From positions 23,695-87,694 of the forward strand of contig JAABSH010000012.1 in the NCBI GenBank assembly GCA_011390465.1: a stretch of DNA of 64,000 nucleotides, given 5' to 3'. Below are positions 37,821 through 47,246 of the stretch, in pieces. The translations under genes were made by a program, and so were the position numbers. The DNA comes from Desulfobacteraceae bacterium. Lineage in GTDB: Bacteria; Desulfobacterota; Desulfobacteria; Desulfobacterales; Desulfosalsimonadaceae. Within the stretch, counting starts at the first letter, position 1. Every line of letters begins with the position of its first letter. Below the pieces are notes generated by a model. The model was not told the DNA's origin. It worked only from the letters and a program-made list of their open reading frames with translations, and did not search any database.

Positions 37821-39719
37821 TCAATAAAATTTAGAGAGGTTAAGGAGGACATCCGATCGGCAGGATGCAAACCGTGGATCTTTTTCAATAAATTCCATTG
37901 CTTTGTCAAACCCTTTCTGCTGTGCCCGATAAATCCATCGGGCTGCGTTTTTTGGTTTGCTTTTCATCGCCCAGATAGCCCCGATAAGGTAATCGACGTT
38001 CGGATAAATATCCGGTTTGATGGTAACTGCCAGCATTAAATGATCCATTGCCTTGTCAGGCTGGTTTAAATCCAGGTATGCCTTACCCAAATTATAATGC
38101 GTGTCAGGTTGTTCATTGTCGATCTGCACAGCCTTTTCAAAATATCGAATTCCTTTTTCGATTTGGTTTTGTTTCATATAGACCACCGCAAGGTTGTTAT
38201 GCGCCTCGGCAAATCGCGGAAGCCGTTCAATGCTTTGAAGAAAAAGGGCTTCCGCCTTCTTGAAGCTGCCTCTCTGGACATAAATTTTTCCCAGATTGCA
38301 ATAAGGCCATGCGTAAGATGGAGAGGCTGCAATGGCATTTTTAAATGCGGCAAAGGCAGCCTGCTGGTTGCCGTTTAAGAAAAGCGCATCACCGTAATTA
38401 TTCCAGGCTCTTGCATTGTGAGGCGCTTTTTTTGCTGCATCCTGCCACAACAAAAATTCACTTTGCCAGATCTGTGTTCTTATGAAAATACTGATGGCGA
38501 AAATTAAAAATACTCCGATTGAAATAAAAAGAGCTAATACTTTCTGGCTTTGCGCGAATTTGAGCATTAAAAAAGCGAAAATCATACAGATCCCTGGCAA
38601 TGCCAGGTACACCCGGTGTTCAAACATGGCGTCCCGGATCGGCAGAATGCTTGATTCCACGGAAAGGGCGATAAAAAACCAGAAGATCCCAAAAGAGATA
38701 ATTTTGAATTTTCTGGCATATATTACAGACAGGATCAACAGAATAAGAAGAATTAAGCATGCGTAGGGTGTGAAGCCATGAAAAAATTCATTTTTCATGG
38801 GATAGCCATGGTCAATATTCAATCCGTTGGGAAATGCGATCAGGCGCATATATAAAAGGATAACGGTGAACTGTGTCATTAGATACTGCCAGCGGGAGAC
38901 TTCCGTGGTTTCACGGGTCAGGCGGTCGATACGCTGCAAAACACCGGTAAGGTTACCCCCGAACGTTCCCGCAAGCCAGGCAAAGCAAAGAACCAGGAAA
39001 CTGATTATTATGAGCAGAATTGCAATTTTTTTTATCTCTCTGGAACGAAAATCCGTAAAAATCATTAATTCTATCATTAAAATCATTAATGGCAGACTGG
39101 CGGCGTTTTTTTTGGATAAAAAAGCCATCATTGCAAACAGGATACATAAGACAAAAAATAAAAAGGATTTGATGTTTTGAAGGTTTTCTTTTTGCAGCAT
39201 GCGGGCCTGGATATAGAAAATTGTGGACAGCAAATAAAAAAAGCAGGCCATCAGGGCCGCTCGCTGGGAAATATAGATGACAGCCTGGGACTGGATCGGG
39301 TGAAGGGCAAACAGACTCGCCGCGAAAAAAGGAGCCAGTCGCGCTACGGAAGCAAAAGTTTTGTCTGTTTTTTCTGTTTTCAGGGAAAGAGAGAAAATCT
39401 GGCGCGTCAGAAAAAAAACCAAAAATGTGTTCAAGAGATGAAAGAGCAGATTGGTGGCATGATAGATGCCGACATCCAGTCCGGCAATCTGATAGTTGAG
39501 CGCAAAACTGAGATTTACGAGCGGACGTGCGCTGAAAATTTCCCGAGCATCCAGAAAATTGGAAATATCCCTTATCTTGAGGCTTCTTTCCACCACCCGG
39601 GGATCGTCAAGAACAAACGGCGCATCCATGGCGTCAATGTAGGCGGCGATGACAACTGTCATGAGCAGCAGCAAAAAGACAGATTGACGAAAAAACTGAT
39701 GAATTTTAAAGGATACCAT
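37821..39719 (-). CDS. Multispanning membrane protein with C-terminal TPR repeats (TMTC/PMT-like glycosyltransferase family)
   Basis: About 10 TM segments then TPRs (ARAWNNYGDALFLNGNQQAAFAAFKNAIAASPSYAWPYCNLGKIYVQRG...). Confidence 0.75.
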   Translation of the reverse strand: MVSFKIHQFFRQSVFLLLLMTVVIAAYIDAMDAPFVLDDPRVVERSLKIRDISNFLDAREIFSARPLVNLSFALNYQIAGLDVGIYHATNLLFHLLNTFLVFFLTRQIFSLSLKTEKTDKTFASVARLAPFFAASLFALHPIQSQAVIYISQRAALMACFFYLLSTIFYIQARMLQKENLQNIKSFLFFVLCILFAMMAFLSKKNAASLPLMILMIELMIFTDFRSREIKKIAILLIIISFLVLCFAWLAGTFGGNLTGVLQRIDRLTRETTEVSRWQYLMTQFTVILLYMRLIAFPNGLNIDHGYPMKNEFFHGFTPYACLILLILLILSVIYARKFKIISFGIFWFFIALSVESSILPIRDAMFEHRVYLALPGICMIFAFLMLKFAQSQKVLALFISIGVFLIFAISIFIRTQIWQSEFLLWQDAAKKAPHNARAWNNYGDALFLNGNQQAAFAAFKNAIAASPSYAWPYCNLGKIYVQRGSFKKAEALFLQSIERLPRFAEAHNNLAVVYMKQNQIEKGIRYFEKAVQIDNEQPDTHYNLGKAYLDLNQPDKAMDHLMLAVTIKPDIYPNVDYLIGAIWAMKSKPKNAARWIYRAQQKGFDKAMEFIEKDPRFASCRSDVLLNLSKFY

Positions 39720-39919
39720 TGGAAGTTATTACTGCTCAATTGTGTGGGGGTTAATAAATTTTGATTAAATTATTGAGGATTACGCGAAATATCAAGTATT
39801 TTTATTGAAACATGCCGAAGGTTATGCCATAAGGGAAAGCTGATAAATTGAAGGATTTTATGTGTCAGAGGTCTCTATGCTTTCGACATGCGCCAGCCCG
39901 TCATTTTTGTCTTTAGGAC

Positions 39920-40897
39920 TTGGAAGGTTTCCAATCAACTGGACGCAGATTGTCCTTGAAACGTTTTTTTGGAATGGAAATGCAAACTTTTCCCACAGTT
40001 TTTCATATTACCCATCATAAAGCCGGATCCCAGTGGGTGGCGGAGATTCTAAAATATTGTGCTTTGGATCGATTCCAGCGTCCGGATGTTGATTTGTCTT
40101 TTTTTTACAATGTGCCGATCAAGCTGGAAACGGTTTATTTGACGGTTTATGTCCCCAAAAAAGATTTTAATCATATTACAGCAGCTCAGCCCTTGTTTTC
40201 AAGATCGGGGATAAAGTATGCGATAGTCCACCCGTCCGTTTATCTGAAAAACTGGATTAATTTTCGCAGAAAAGAAATGCCTTGCAGACATTTCGTGGTG
40301 ATTCGTGATCTCAGAGATACGCTGGTGTCTTTATATTTCAGCTGGAAAATCAGTCATGCGTTTCATTTTCCGTGGCAATTTAAATCCCGTGAAATATTGA
40401 ATAAGGTATCCGTGGAACAAGGATTGGCCGCCTGGATTGGAGATGGTGAACGATCAGTATATAATGGTCTGTTGGATCCGCCTTTTCTGAGAAAACATTA
40501 TGACCGCATGAATAATGCCGATGAAAACGGTATCATGGCTTTTTTGCAAAATATTCTTGATTATATCGCAGATATTCAGGCCTCATGGATGAATGATGAT
40601 GCATTGATGATTCGATATGAGGATCTTATCTCCGATGAAATAGGTGGTTTTGAAAAAATTGTGGATCACTGCCAGATACCGGTCAGTCGTGAACGACTGC
40701 ATGAGATTATTCATTATAACCGGTTTGAAACTGTTACGGGGAGGCATCCCGGTGAAGAAGATGTTCAGGCCCACCAGCGGAAGGGCATCTCCGGAGACTG
40801 GCGCAATTATTTTTCTCTGTCTGTGAAAGAAAAGTTTAAATCACGCTTTGGCGATGTTTTGATTAAAACCGGATATGAATCTGATTTAAACTGGTAG
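39920..40897 (+). CDS. Sulfotransferase domain protein (1)
   Basis: FHITHHKAGSQWVAEIL PAPS 5'-loop-like motif; VIRDLRDTLVSLYFSWK; C-term GDWRNYFS..GYESDLNW. Start codon uncertain (TTG 39920 or ATG 39974). Confidence 0.8.
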   Translation: MEGFQSTGRRLSLKRFFGMEMQTFPTVFHITHHKAGSQWVAEILKYCALDRFQRPDVDLSFFYNVPIKLETVYLTVYVPKKDFNHITAAQPLFSRSGIKYAIVHPSVYLKNWINFRRKEMPCRHFVVIRDLRDTLVSLYFSWKISHAFHFPWQFKSREILNKVSVEQGLAAWIGDGERSVYNGLLDPPFLRKHYDRMNNADENGIMAFLQNILDYIADIQASWMNDDALMIRYEDLISDEIGGFEKIVDHCQIPVSRERLHEIIHYNRFETVTGRHPGEEDVQAHQRKGISGDWRNYFSLSVKEKFKSRFGDVLIKTGYESDLNW

Positions 40898-40928
40898 TGA
40901 AAAAATATTACATAAATTTTATATAACT

Positions 40929-41432
40929 ATGTTTAGGAAGCTATCTTTATATTTGTATACTGCTATCAGTCACTGGCTTTCGGCACAGAAAGACCGGCAG
41001 CTAAAAGCGGCCATGCATTTTTGCGGCAAAGATGTGACGTTGTATCATCCGGTGATTTTTTATGGGGCGGAAGCGTTGGATGTAGGGGACAATACATCTG
41101 TGGCACCATACGTGCATATGTGGTGCGGCGGCCGGGTCATTATCGGCGCCCGGTGCATGATCGGCAGCCATACCGCCATTACGTCCCTGACCCATGATTA
41201 TGATGCGCCGGAAATGTGGAAAACAATTAAAGCTGCGCCGGTGATTATCGGTGATGATGTGTGGATTGGGTCGCATGCGGTGATATTACCTGGAGTGAAG
41301 ATCCAAAATGGCGCTGTAATAGGCGCGGGAAGTATTGTTTCCAGGGATGTGCCGGAAAATGCTGTGGTATATGGAAGTCCGGCAGCAGTTCAGGCGTATC
41401 GACAAATTTCAGATGTAAAAAAACAGGCGTAA
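40929..41432 (+). CDS. Acyltransferase with left-handed beta-helix (hexapeptide) repeats
   Basis: IIGARCMIGSHTAITSLTHDYD...VIIGDDVWIGSHAVILPGVKIQNGAVIGAGSIVSRDVPENAVVYGSPA. Confidence 0.9.
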   Translation: MFRKLSLYLYTAISHWLSAQKDRQLKAAMHFCGKDVTLYHPVIFYGAEALDVGDNTSVAPYVHMWCGGRVIIGARCMIGSHTAITSLTHDYDAPEMWKTIKAAPVIIGDDVWIGSHAVILPGVKIQNGAVIGAGSIVSRDVPENAVVYGSPAAVQAYRQISDVKKQA

Positions 41433-41446
41433 TGGAGTTATAATAC

Positions 41447-43354
41447 ATGGGAGCGATCAGCTTCTCCATTGATAAAGATCTTGTGGAGTTTTTCAGCCGG
41501 CATCTGCCGTTTGATGTTTTTGTTGAAACCGGAACGTATAAAGGTGATTCCATTGACCGCGTCAAACCCTATTTCAAAGCGTTTTATTCCGTGGAGCTGT
41601 CTGAATATTATGCTGATTTTGCAAGGGATCGGTTTTTAAAAGATCCGATGGTGCAGATTGTTTGTGGCAATGCGCCTGATGAGATCCGGCGGCTTCAGTC
41701 TGAGATAAAAGACAGATCGGTTTTGTATTGGCTGGATTCCCACTGGTGCGATGCCCAGGCCACACAAGGAAAGACCTCCCAGTGCACGTTGGCGGGGGAA
41801 CTCAAGGCTATTGAGAACCTCAACAAAAACAGTGTGATATTGATTGATGATGCCCGCCTTTTTTTAAGCCCTCCCGGCCCCCCGCATGATTATACCCAAT
41901 GGCCGAATCTGAATGAAATCATCCAGTTGTTGAAAGTAATATCCGGCAGCCATGAGTTGATGGTCTTGAATGACGTGTTGGTGTATTGTCCGGAGCATAT
42001 CAGGGAACATATTCGCAAATATGCTCATGAGAAGGGAGTTGACTGGCTGACCATTGCGGATATGTATCGGCAGACCGAGGCGCTTCTGGCTGAAATAGAG
42101 GCGAAGGAAAAAGAAATTGCCTCCATTTCCCTTGAAAATAAAATCCTGGTAAAGGAAATTGAATCCAAGGAATCTGAAATCCAGCTAAAGCAGCATGAAA
42201 TCAAAAATATAGCATCTGTGGCGGACCAGCGACTCTTTGTCCTTCAGCAGTTTGAGGATGCCAAAGAGGCCATTCGTGTTGCCATGGCAGCGGAAAATGT
42301 AGAAAAACAGAAGCATATCGAAACACTGAAAGCGCTTTATGAAGAAAAAGACAGACATATTGCAAAAGTGGAGGCGATTTCCGAATCCCGGCTTCAGGTC
42401 ATTCAGGAGCAGGAAAACGCCATCAACGCGCTTCGCCGCCGCCGGATCAAAGACCGGCTTCGCCAATGGCTTCAGCCTCGTCTGGGACTGTTGTATCATT
42501 ATCCGCCCCGACCCTTGAAAATCCCTCCAAAATATTCCAGAGAACAGGAAAAGCAGTTTCCGCCCGGGGGATGGCCCCTGATATCCATTGTTACGCCTTC
42601 TTACAATCAGGCGGATTTTATTGAGCGGACCCTTCAAAGTGTTTTGGAGCAGCGTTATCCGAAGCTGGAGTATCTGATTCAGGACGGGGCATCGAATGAC
42701 GGTACTGTGGAAGTTCTTAAAGAATATGAAGATCAACTGGCGCGCTGGGAATCTGCTGAAGATGAAGGGCAATCCGATGCATTGAACAAAGGGTTTGCCC
42801 ATGCCACCGGCGCTGTCATGGCCTATCTGAATTCTGATGATCTGCTGCTGCCGGGGGCGCTTTATTATGTGGCTGATTATTTTGCCCGGCATCCGGAAGT
42901 GGATGTGGTGTATGGCCACCGGGTGCTGGTGGATGAATACAGCCAGGAGATCGGCCGCTGGGTCATGCCGCCTCATGATGATGCGGTGCTGTCCTGGGCG
43001 GATTACATTCCTCAGGAAACCATGTTCTGGCGGCGGGAAATCTGGGAAAAAGCCGGCGGTTTTATAGATAAAAATTTTAAATTTGCCATGGACTGGGATC
43101 TGATTTTACGATTTCGGGAAGCCGGTGCCAAAATTGTCTGTCTGCCCCGGTTTCTGGGGGCCTTCCGGGTGCACCCCCACCAGAAAACATCTGCGGAAAT
43201 TTCCAGCCAGGGGGATCGGGAAATGCAGCAGCTCAGAAAAAGAAGTCTTGGCCGTACCGTATCTGAGGCGGAAATTAATCAGAACATTAAAAAATATCTT
43301 ACCCGGCATGTGTTTTATCAGAAACTTTACCGGGCCGGGCTATTGAGATATTAA
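41447..43354 (+). CDS. Fusion: class I SAM-dependent methyltransferase-like / coiled coil / family 2 glycosyltransferase
   Basis: N-term FVETGTYKGDSIDRVKPYFKAFYSVELSEYY; about 130-aa heptad-rich segment; C-term ISIVTPSYNQADFIERTLQSVLEQRYPKLEYLIQDGASNDGTVEVL. Confidence 0.8.
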   Translation: MGAISFSIDKDLVEFFSRHLPFDVFVETGTYKGDSIDRVKPYFKAFYSVELSEYYADFARDRFLKDPMVQIVCGNAPDEIRRLQSEIKDRSVLYWLDSHWCDAQATQGKTSQCTLAGELKAIENLNKNSVILIDDARLFLSPPGPPHDYTQWPNLNEIIQLLKVISGSHELMVLNDVLVYCPEHIREHIRKYAHEKGVDWLTIADMYRQTEALLAEIEAKEKEIASISLENKILVKEIESKESEIQLKQHEIKNIASVADQRLFVLQQFEDAKEAIRVAMAAENVEKQKHIETLKALYEEKDRHIAKVEAISESRLQVIQEQENAINALRRRRIKDRLRQWLQPRLGLLYHYPPRPLKIPPKYSREQEKQFPPGGWPLISIVTPSYNQADFIERTLQSVLEQRYPKLEYLIQDGASNDGTVEVLKEYEDQLARWESAEDEGQSDALNKGFAHATGAVMAYLNSDDLLLPGALYYVADYFARHPEVDVVYGHRVLVDEYSQEIGRWVMPPHDDAVLSWADYIPQETMFWRREIWEKAGGFIDKNFKFAMDWDLILRFREAGAKIVCLPRFLGAFRVHPHQKTSAEISSQGDREMQQLRKRSLGRTVSEAEINQNIKKYLTRHVFYQKLYRAGLLRY

Positions 43355-43377
43355 GCCGTCAATTTGATTGAATCCCC

Positions 43378-44472
43378 ATGCCGCATTTTTCTATTGTCAT
43401 CCCCAATCTGAACCAGAGCGATTTTTTGCCGGATGCGCTGGAAAGCCTTTGTCACCAAAATGTTTCCTTTGCGCTTGCGGTGATGGACGGCGGCTCTTCT
43501 GATGGGGTTGGCGAGATTGTAGAGAAATATTCAGATATTATCACTTATTTTCAATCCGGTCCGGATGGCGGGCAGGCACATGCCATCAGAGAGGGGTTCA
43601 GCCGGATCGACGGAGAGGTTATCGCCTGGCTGAATGCAGATGATTATTATTTCCCCGGCGCTTTGAATAAGGTTTTGGATTTTTTTGAAAAAAATCCAGG
43701 AGTGGATGTTGTTTACGGCGATGCCGTTCATGTGAGGCCGGATGGCGCATTTATATCTTATTTTCCTGCTATCGAGGATTTTGATTCCAAAAAACTGCCG
43801 TTTTCCTGTTTTATCTGTCAGCCGGCCTGTTTTGTGAGGCGAAGTGCCTATGATGCAGTTGGCGGCATAAATCCTGCATTAACATATGCCATGGACTGGG
43901 ACCTCTGGTGCCGGTTGGCAGCCTGTGGTGCCCGGTTTGAACGCTTGCACGATGTGCTGGCTGCTGTTCGTTATTACCCGGAAACCAAAACTTTGAGCGG
44001 GGGCAAGCGGCGATATCTGGAAATATGGAAAATTGGAAGAAAATACGGCGGGCAGCTTTTGCCGGTATCATGGCCGGCCTTTTATCGGTTTGACCTGTCT
44101 TTTAAAAGCAATAGATCTGCCGGGGAAAATTTTGTGTTTCACTTACTGGAAGGCGCCAGGTATTTGAAAAAGAAATTTTTTAAAAAAAAATCCTTGCCCC
44201 TTTACGGCTTTTACCCATGGCAGGCCCGGGTAGCCGGCTGTGCTCTCATTCAGTTTCCGTGTTATCACGATTTTTCCCCCCAGTCCCTGACGTTAAATAT
44301 TTTTCCTGAAAATGCAAAGTTTAATGTTGAAATTGACGGGAAATCTTTTCAGACAATACATGCCCGGGGGAATGTCCTGACTATTGACATGCCGGTATCT
44401 GAAGCCCCGTGCCGCCGGGTTGCCATCTGGTGTTTGGGACAGGAAAACTGGGAAATAATCGCATTTTTATGA
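43378..44472 (+). CDS. Family 2 glycosyltransferase
   Basis: FSIVIPNLNQSDFLPDALESLCHQNVSFALAVMDGGSSDGVGEIVEKY; WLNADDYYFPGAL. Confidence 0.9.
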   Translation: MPHFSIVIPNLNQSDFLPDALESLCHQNVSFALAVMDGGSSDGVGEIVEKYSDIITYFQSGPDGGQAHAIREGFSRIDGEVIAWLNADDYYFPGALNKVLDFFEKNPGVDVVYGDAVHVRPDGAFISYFPAIEDFDSKKLPFSCFICQPACFVRRSAYDAVGGINPALTYAMDWDLWCRLAACGARFERLHDVLAAVRYYPETKTLSGGKRRYLEIWKIGRKYGGQLLPVSWPAFYRFDLSFKSNRSAGENFVFHLLEGARYLKKKFFKKKSLPLYGFYPWQARVAGCALIQFPCYHDFSPQSLTLNIFPENAKFNVEIDGKSFQTIHARGNVLTIDMPVSEAPCRRVAIWCLGQENWEIIAFL

Positions 44473-44488
44473 TTGTCACCGTACGGGT

Positions 44489-45298
44489 ATGGAATCTGCA
44501 AGGCATAAAAGAAAAAAATCCAGTACCAGTGGCCCGGTAATGCCGCTGGTCAGTATTATCACCCCGGTTTTGAATTGTGGCAGGATGGTAGAAAATTACA
44601 TTCGCCACATACATGCGCAAACCTATGAAAGAATCGAACTTTTAATTATTGACGGCGGCTCTAGTGATGATACGATAACTATTTTAAAATTATCAGACGC
44701 CAAAATAAATTTTTGGGTTTCTGCGCCGGATAACGGGATTTATGACGCCATGAACAAAGGCATTGATATGGCCAGGGGAGACTGGTTGTTTTTTTCCGGT
44801 GTTGATGACAGTTTTATTCATCCTGAAATTCTTGAAACCGTATTTTTAAATAGTGAAATTCCTGACTGTATACAGTTGATCTGCGGCAACATTATCAGAA
44901 GTGACGGAAAAAAGATAACCAGCAGATTCAACAGACAATTGTATATGAAAAACACCATGCCCCATCAGGGTGTTTTCTATCGGCGGGATTTGTTTGACCA
45001 TTATCGGTATACCGGCTCTGGCAAGCACGGGCCGGGGCGTTTTTATCAAATATCTGGTGATTATCATTTAAATTTATTTTTGTACAGGTGTGGGGCAAGA
45101 CATCAGTATATTGATTTGACCATCATGCAGTGCGGTCAGGGGAAATCCATGGCCGGAAATTTTCGCGGGTATTGGGAAGAAATTTTGATTCGGCATCAGC
45201 TGCTCGGGCACACCACCAGTATATTGTTTGATGGACTGACCCTGCTACGGTATTTGAGGCAGAGATGCAGGCCAAAGTTAACCGTTGAAAAGCGGTAA
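44489..45298 (+). CDS. Family 2 glycosyltransferase
   Basis: VSIITPVLNCGRMVENYIRHIHAQTYERIELLIIDGGSSDDT; NGIYDAMNKGIDMARGDWLFFSGVDD. Confidence 0.9.
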   Translation: MESARHKRKKSSTSGPVMPLVSIITPVLNCGRMVENYIRHIHAQTYERIELLIIDGGSSDDTITILKLSDAKINFWVSAPDNGIYDAMNKGIDMARGDWLFFSGVDDSFIHPEILETVFLNSEIPDCIQLICGNIIRSDGKKITSRFNRQLYMKNTMPHQGVFYRRDLFDHYRYTGSGKHGPGRFYQISGDYHLNLFLYRCGARHQYIDLTIMQCGQGKSMAGNFRGYWEEILIRHQLLGHTTSILFDGLTLLRYLRQRCRPKLTVEKR

Positions 45299-46217
45299 AA
45301 CTTGGATTTGGAATGGATTCACGGACAGATGTATTCAGGATGCGTATCCTTTGCTTGATATTATCATAATTAATTATAACAGTACGGATTGTCTAATTCA
45401 GTGTCTTGGGTCGTTAGCAGAAGCAGCAGGCCGCATTCAAATCAATGTTTTGGTGGCAGACAACAATTCCCGGGACCATGCCCAGCGGATTGCGGCCATG
45501 TTTCCCGGGGTTCAACTGCTTGCTAACCACAAGAACATTGGATTTGCAAAGGCTGTCAACCAATGTATTCTAAAAAGCAGCTCCCCGTATCTGATGCTCC
45601 TGAATCCGGATACCATTGCAGCACCGGGCGCTTTCGCTTCTATGCTGTCGTATATGGAATCCCACTCAGATGTGGGAATCCTCGGGCCGGCAATTTATGA
45701 TCATGACCGGAAAATTCAGGGGTCAGCCCGGTCTTTTCCAACGCCGTTTACGGCATTCTTCGGCCGCAGTTCTCTGCTGACCCGATTGTTTCCGAATAAC
45801 CGGGTCACATGCAGAAATATATTAAACAAGGCATCTGATGGTGAAACCCCCATTCCGGTAGATTGGCTGTCCGGTGCCTGTATGCTGGTCCGGAGCAAGG
45901 CTGTGAAGGAGGTTGGTCTGTTGGACAGTAATTTTTTTATGTACTGGGAGGATGCGGACTGGTGTCGCCGGATGACGAAAAAAGGCTGGAAAGTGGTTTA
46001 TTACCCAAACGCATCCGTAACACATTATATCGGTGTGAGCAGTGAACAGAACCTGACCCGGGCTGTGGTTGAATTTCACAAAAGTGCCTATTATCTGTTC
46101 AATAAATATTACCCGTCTACTCCGGGCAGCGCCAAAATATTGGTAATGCTGGGATTGACGGCTCGTGCAGGCTTTTTAATGGCGCTTCATTGGCTCCGCC
46201 GCCGGTATCTGCGCTAA
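45285..46217 (+). CDS. Family 2 glycosyltransferase (rhamnosyltransferase-like)
   Basis: LDIIIINYNSTDCLIQCLGSLAEA...VLVADNNSRDHAQRI; MLLNPDTIAAPGAF; FFMYWEDADWCRRMTKKGWKVVYYP. Confidence 0.9.
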   Translation: MKSGKTWIWNGFTDRCIQDAYPLLDIIIINYNSTDCLIQCLGSLAEAAGRIQINVLVADNNSRDHAQRIAAMFPGVQLLANHKNIGFAKAVNQCILKSSSPYLMLLNPDTIAAPGAFASMLSYMESHSDVGILGPAIYDHDRKIQGSARSFPTPFTAFFGRSSLLTRLFPNNRVTCRNILNKASDGETPIPVDWLSGACMLVRSKAVKEVGLLDSNFFMYWEDADWCRRMTKKGWKVVYYPNASVTHYIGVSSEQNLTRAVVEFHKSAYYLFNKYYPSTPGSAKILVMLGLTARAGFLMALHWLRRRYLR

Positions 46218-46275
46218 TGGTATTTTAACTCGAGGCGTCCTTTGAAAAATAAAGGATAAAGACAGGGCTGGATTT

Positions 46276-47244
46276 ATGAAAATATTGATTACGGGAGGAG
46301 CGGGATTTATTGGCTCTCATCTGGTGGACAGGCTGGTCCGTGACGGTCATGATGTGACATCAGTTGATGATCTGAGTACCGGCAGTATGAAAAATATCCG
46401 GCAGCACCAGAATAACGGCCGGTTTAAGCTGGTTGTGGACACAATTTTAAATGAACGCCTTATGGATGAGATGGTGTCGGCATGCGATCAGGTTTACCAT
46501 TTGGCTGCGGCGGTCGGTGTGAAGTTGATTATGAATCGTCCCGTGGAAACCCTGGAGACCAATGTCAAGGGCACGGAAATGGTGCTTTCCATGGCCAACA
46601 AATACAAAAAAAAAGTCTTAATCGCGTCCACCAGCGAAGTATATGGCAAAATTATGAATGGCAACGGCACGCCTCCGTTGAAGGAAGACACGGACCGGTT
46701 GATGGGGGCTACTACCAAGCGCAGGTGGGCCTATGCCTGTTCCAAGGCCTTTGATGAGTTTTTGGCCCTGGCCTATTATGAAGAAAAACGCCTGCCGGTG
46801 ATTATTGCGAGACTTTTTAATACTGTGGGCCCTCGGCAGACAGGCCAATACGGCATGGTGCTGCCGAATTTTGTGCAGAAGGCATTGATTGGTAAACCCA
46901 TCATTGTTTACGGGGACGGGTTCCAGTCCAGAAGTTTTACCCATATTGACGATGTGGTGGAAGCCCTGGTTTGTTTAATGGCGGAGCCTGCGGCGGTGGG
47001 GCAGGTGATTAATGTGGGAAATGAAGAAGAGATCACCATTAAGGAGCTTGCGCTGATGGTGAAAAAGATGACCCAAAGCAGTTCGGAGATTGAATCCATC
47101 ACCTATGACCGCGCCTATGGTCCGGGTTTTGAAGACATGCAACGCCGGTCTCCGGATATCAGCAAATTAAGATCATTGATCGGGTTTGAGCCCCGCGGTG
47201 ATCTTCATTCCATCATTCAAAGCGTTATTGATTATTATCTTTAA
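46276..47244 (+). CDS. NAD-dependent epimerase/dehydratase (extended SDR)
   Basis: MKILITGGAGFIGSHLVDRLV; STSEVYG; YACSKAFDEFLA (YxxxK). Confidence 0.92.
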   Translation: MKILITGGAGFIGSHLVDRLVRDGHDVTSVDDLSTGSMKNIRQHQNNGRFKLVVDTILNERLMDEMVSACDQVYHLAAAVGVKLIMNRPVETLETNVKGTEMVLSMANKYKKKVLIASTSEVYGKIMNGNGTPPLKEDTDRLMGATTKRRWAYACSKAFDEFLALAYYEEKRLPVIIARLFNTVGPRQTGQYGMVLPNFVQKALIGKPIIVYGDGFQSRSFTHIDDVVEALVCLMAEPAAVGQVINVGNEEEITIKELALMVKKMTQSSSEIESITYDRAYGPGFEDMQRRSPDISKLRSLIGFEPRGDLHSIIQSVIDYYL

Positions 47245-47246
47245 CA

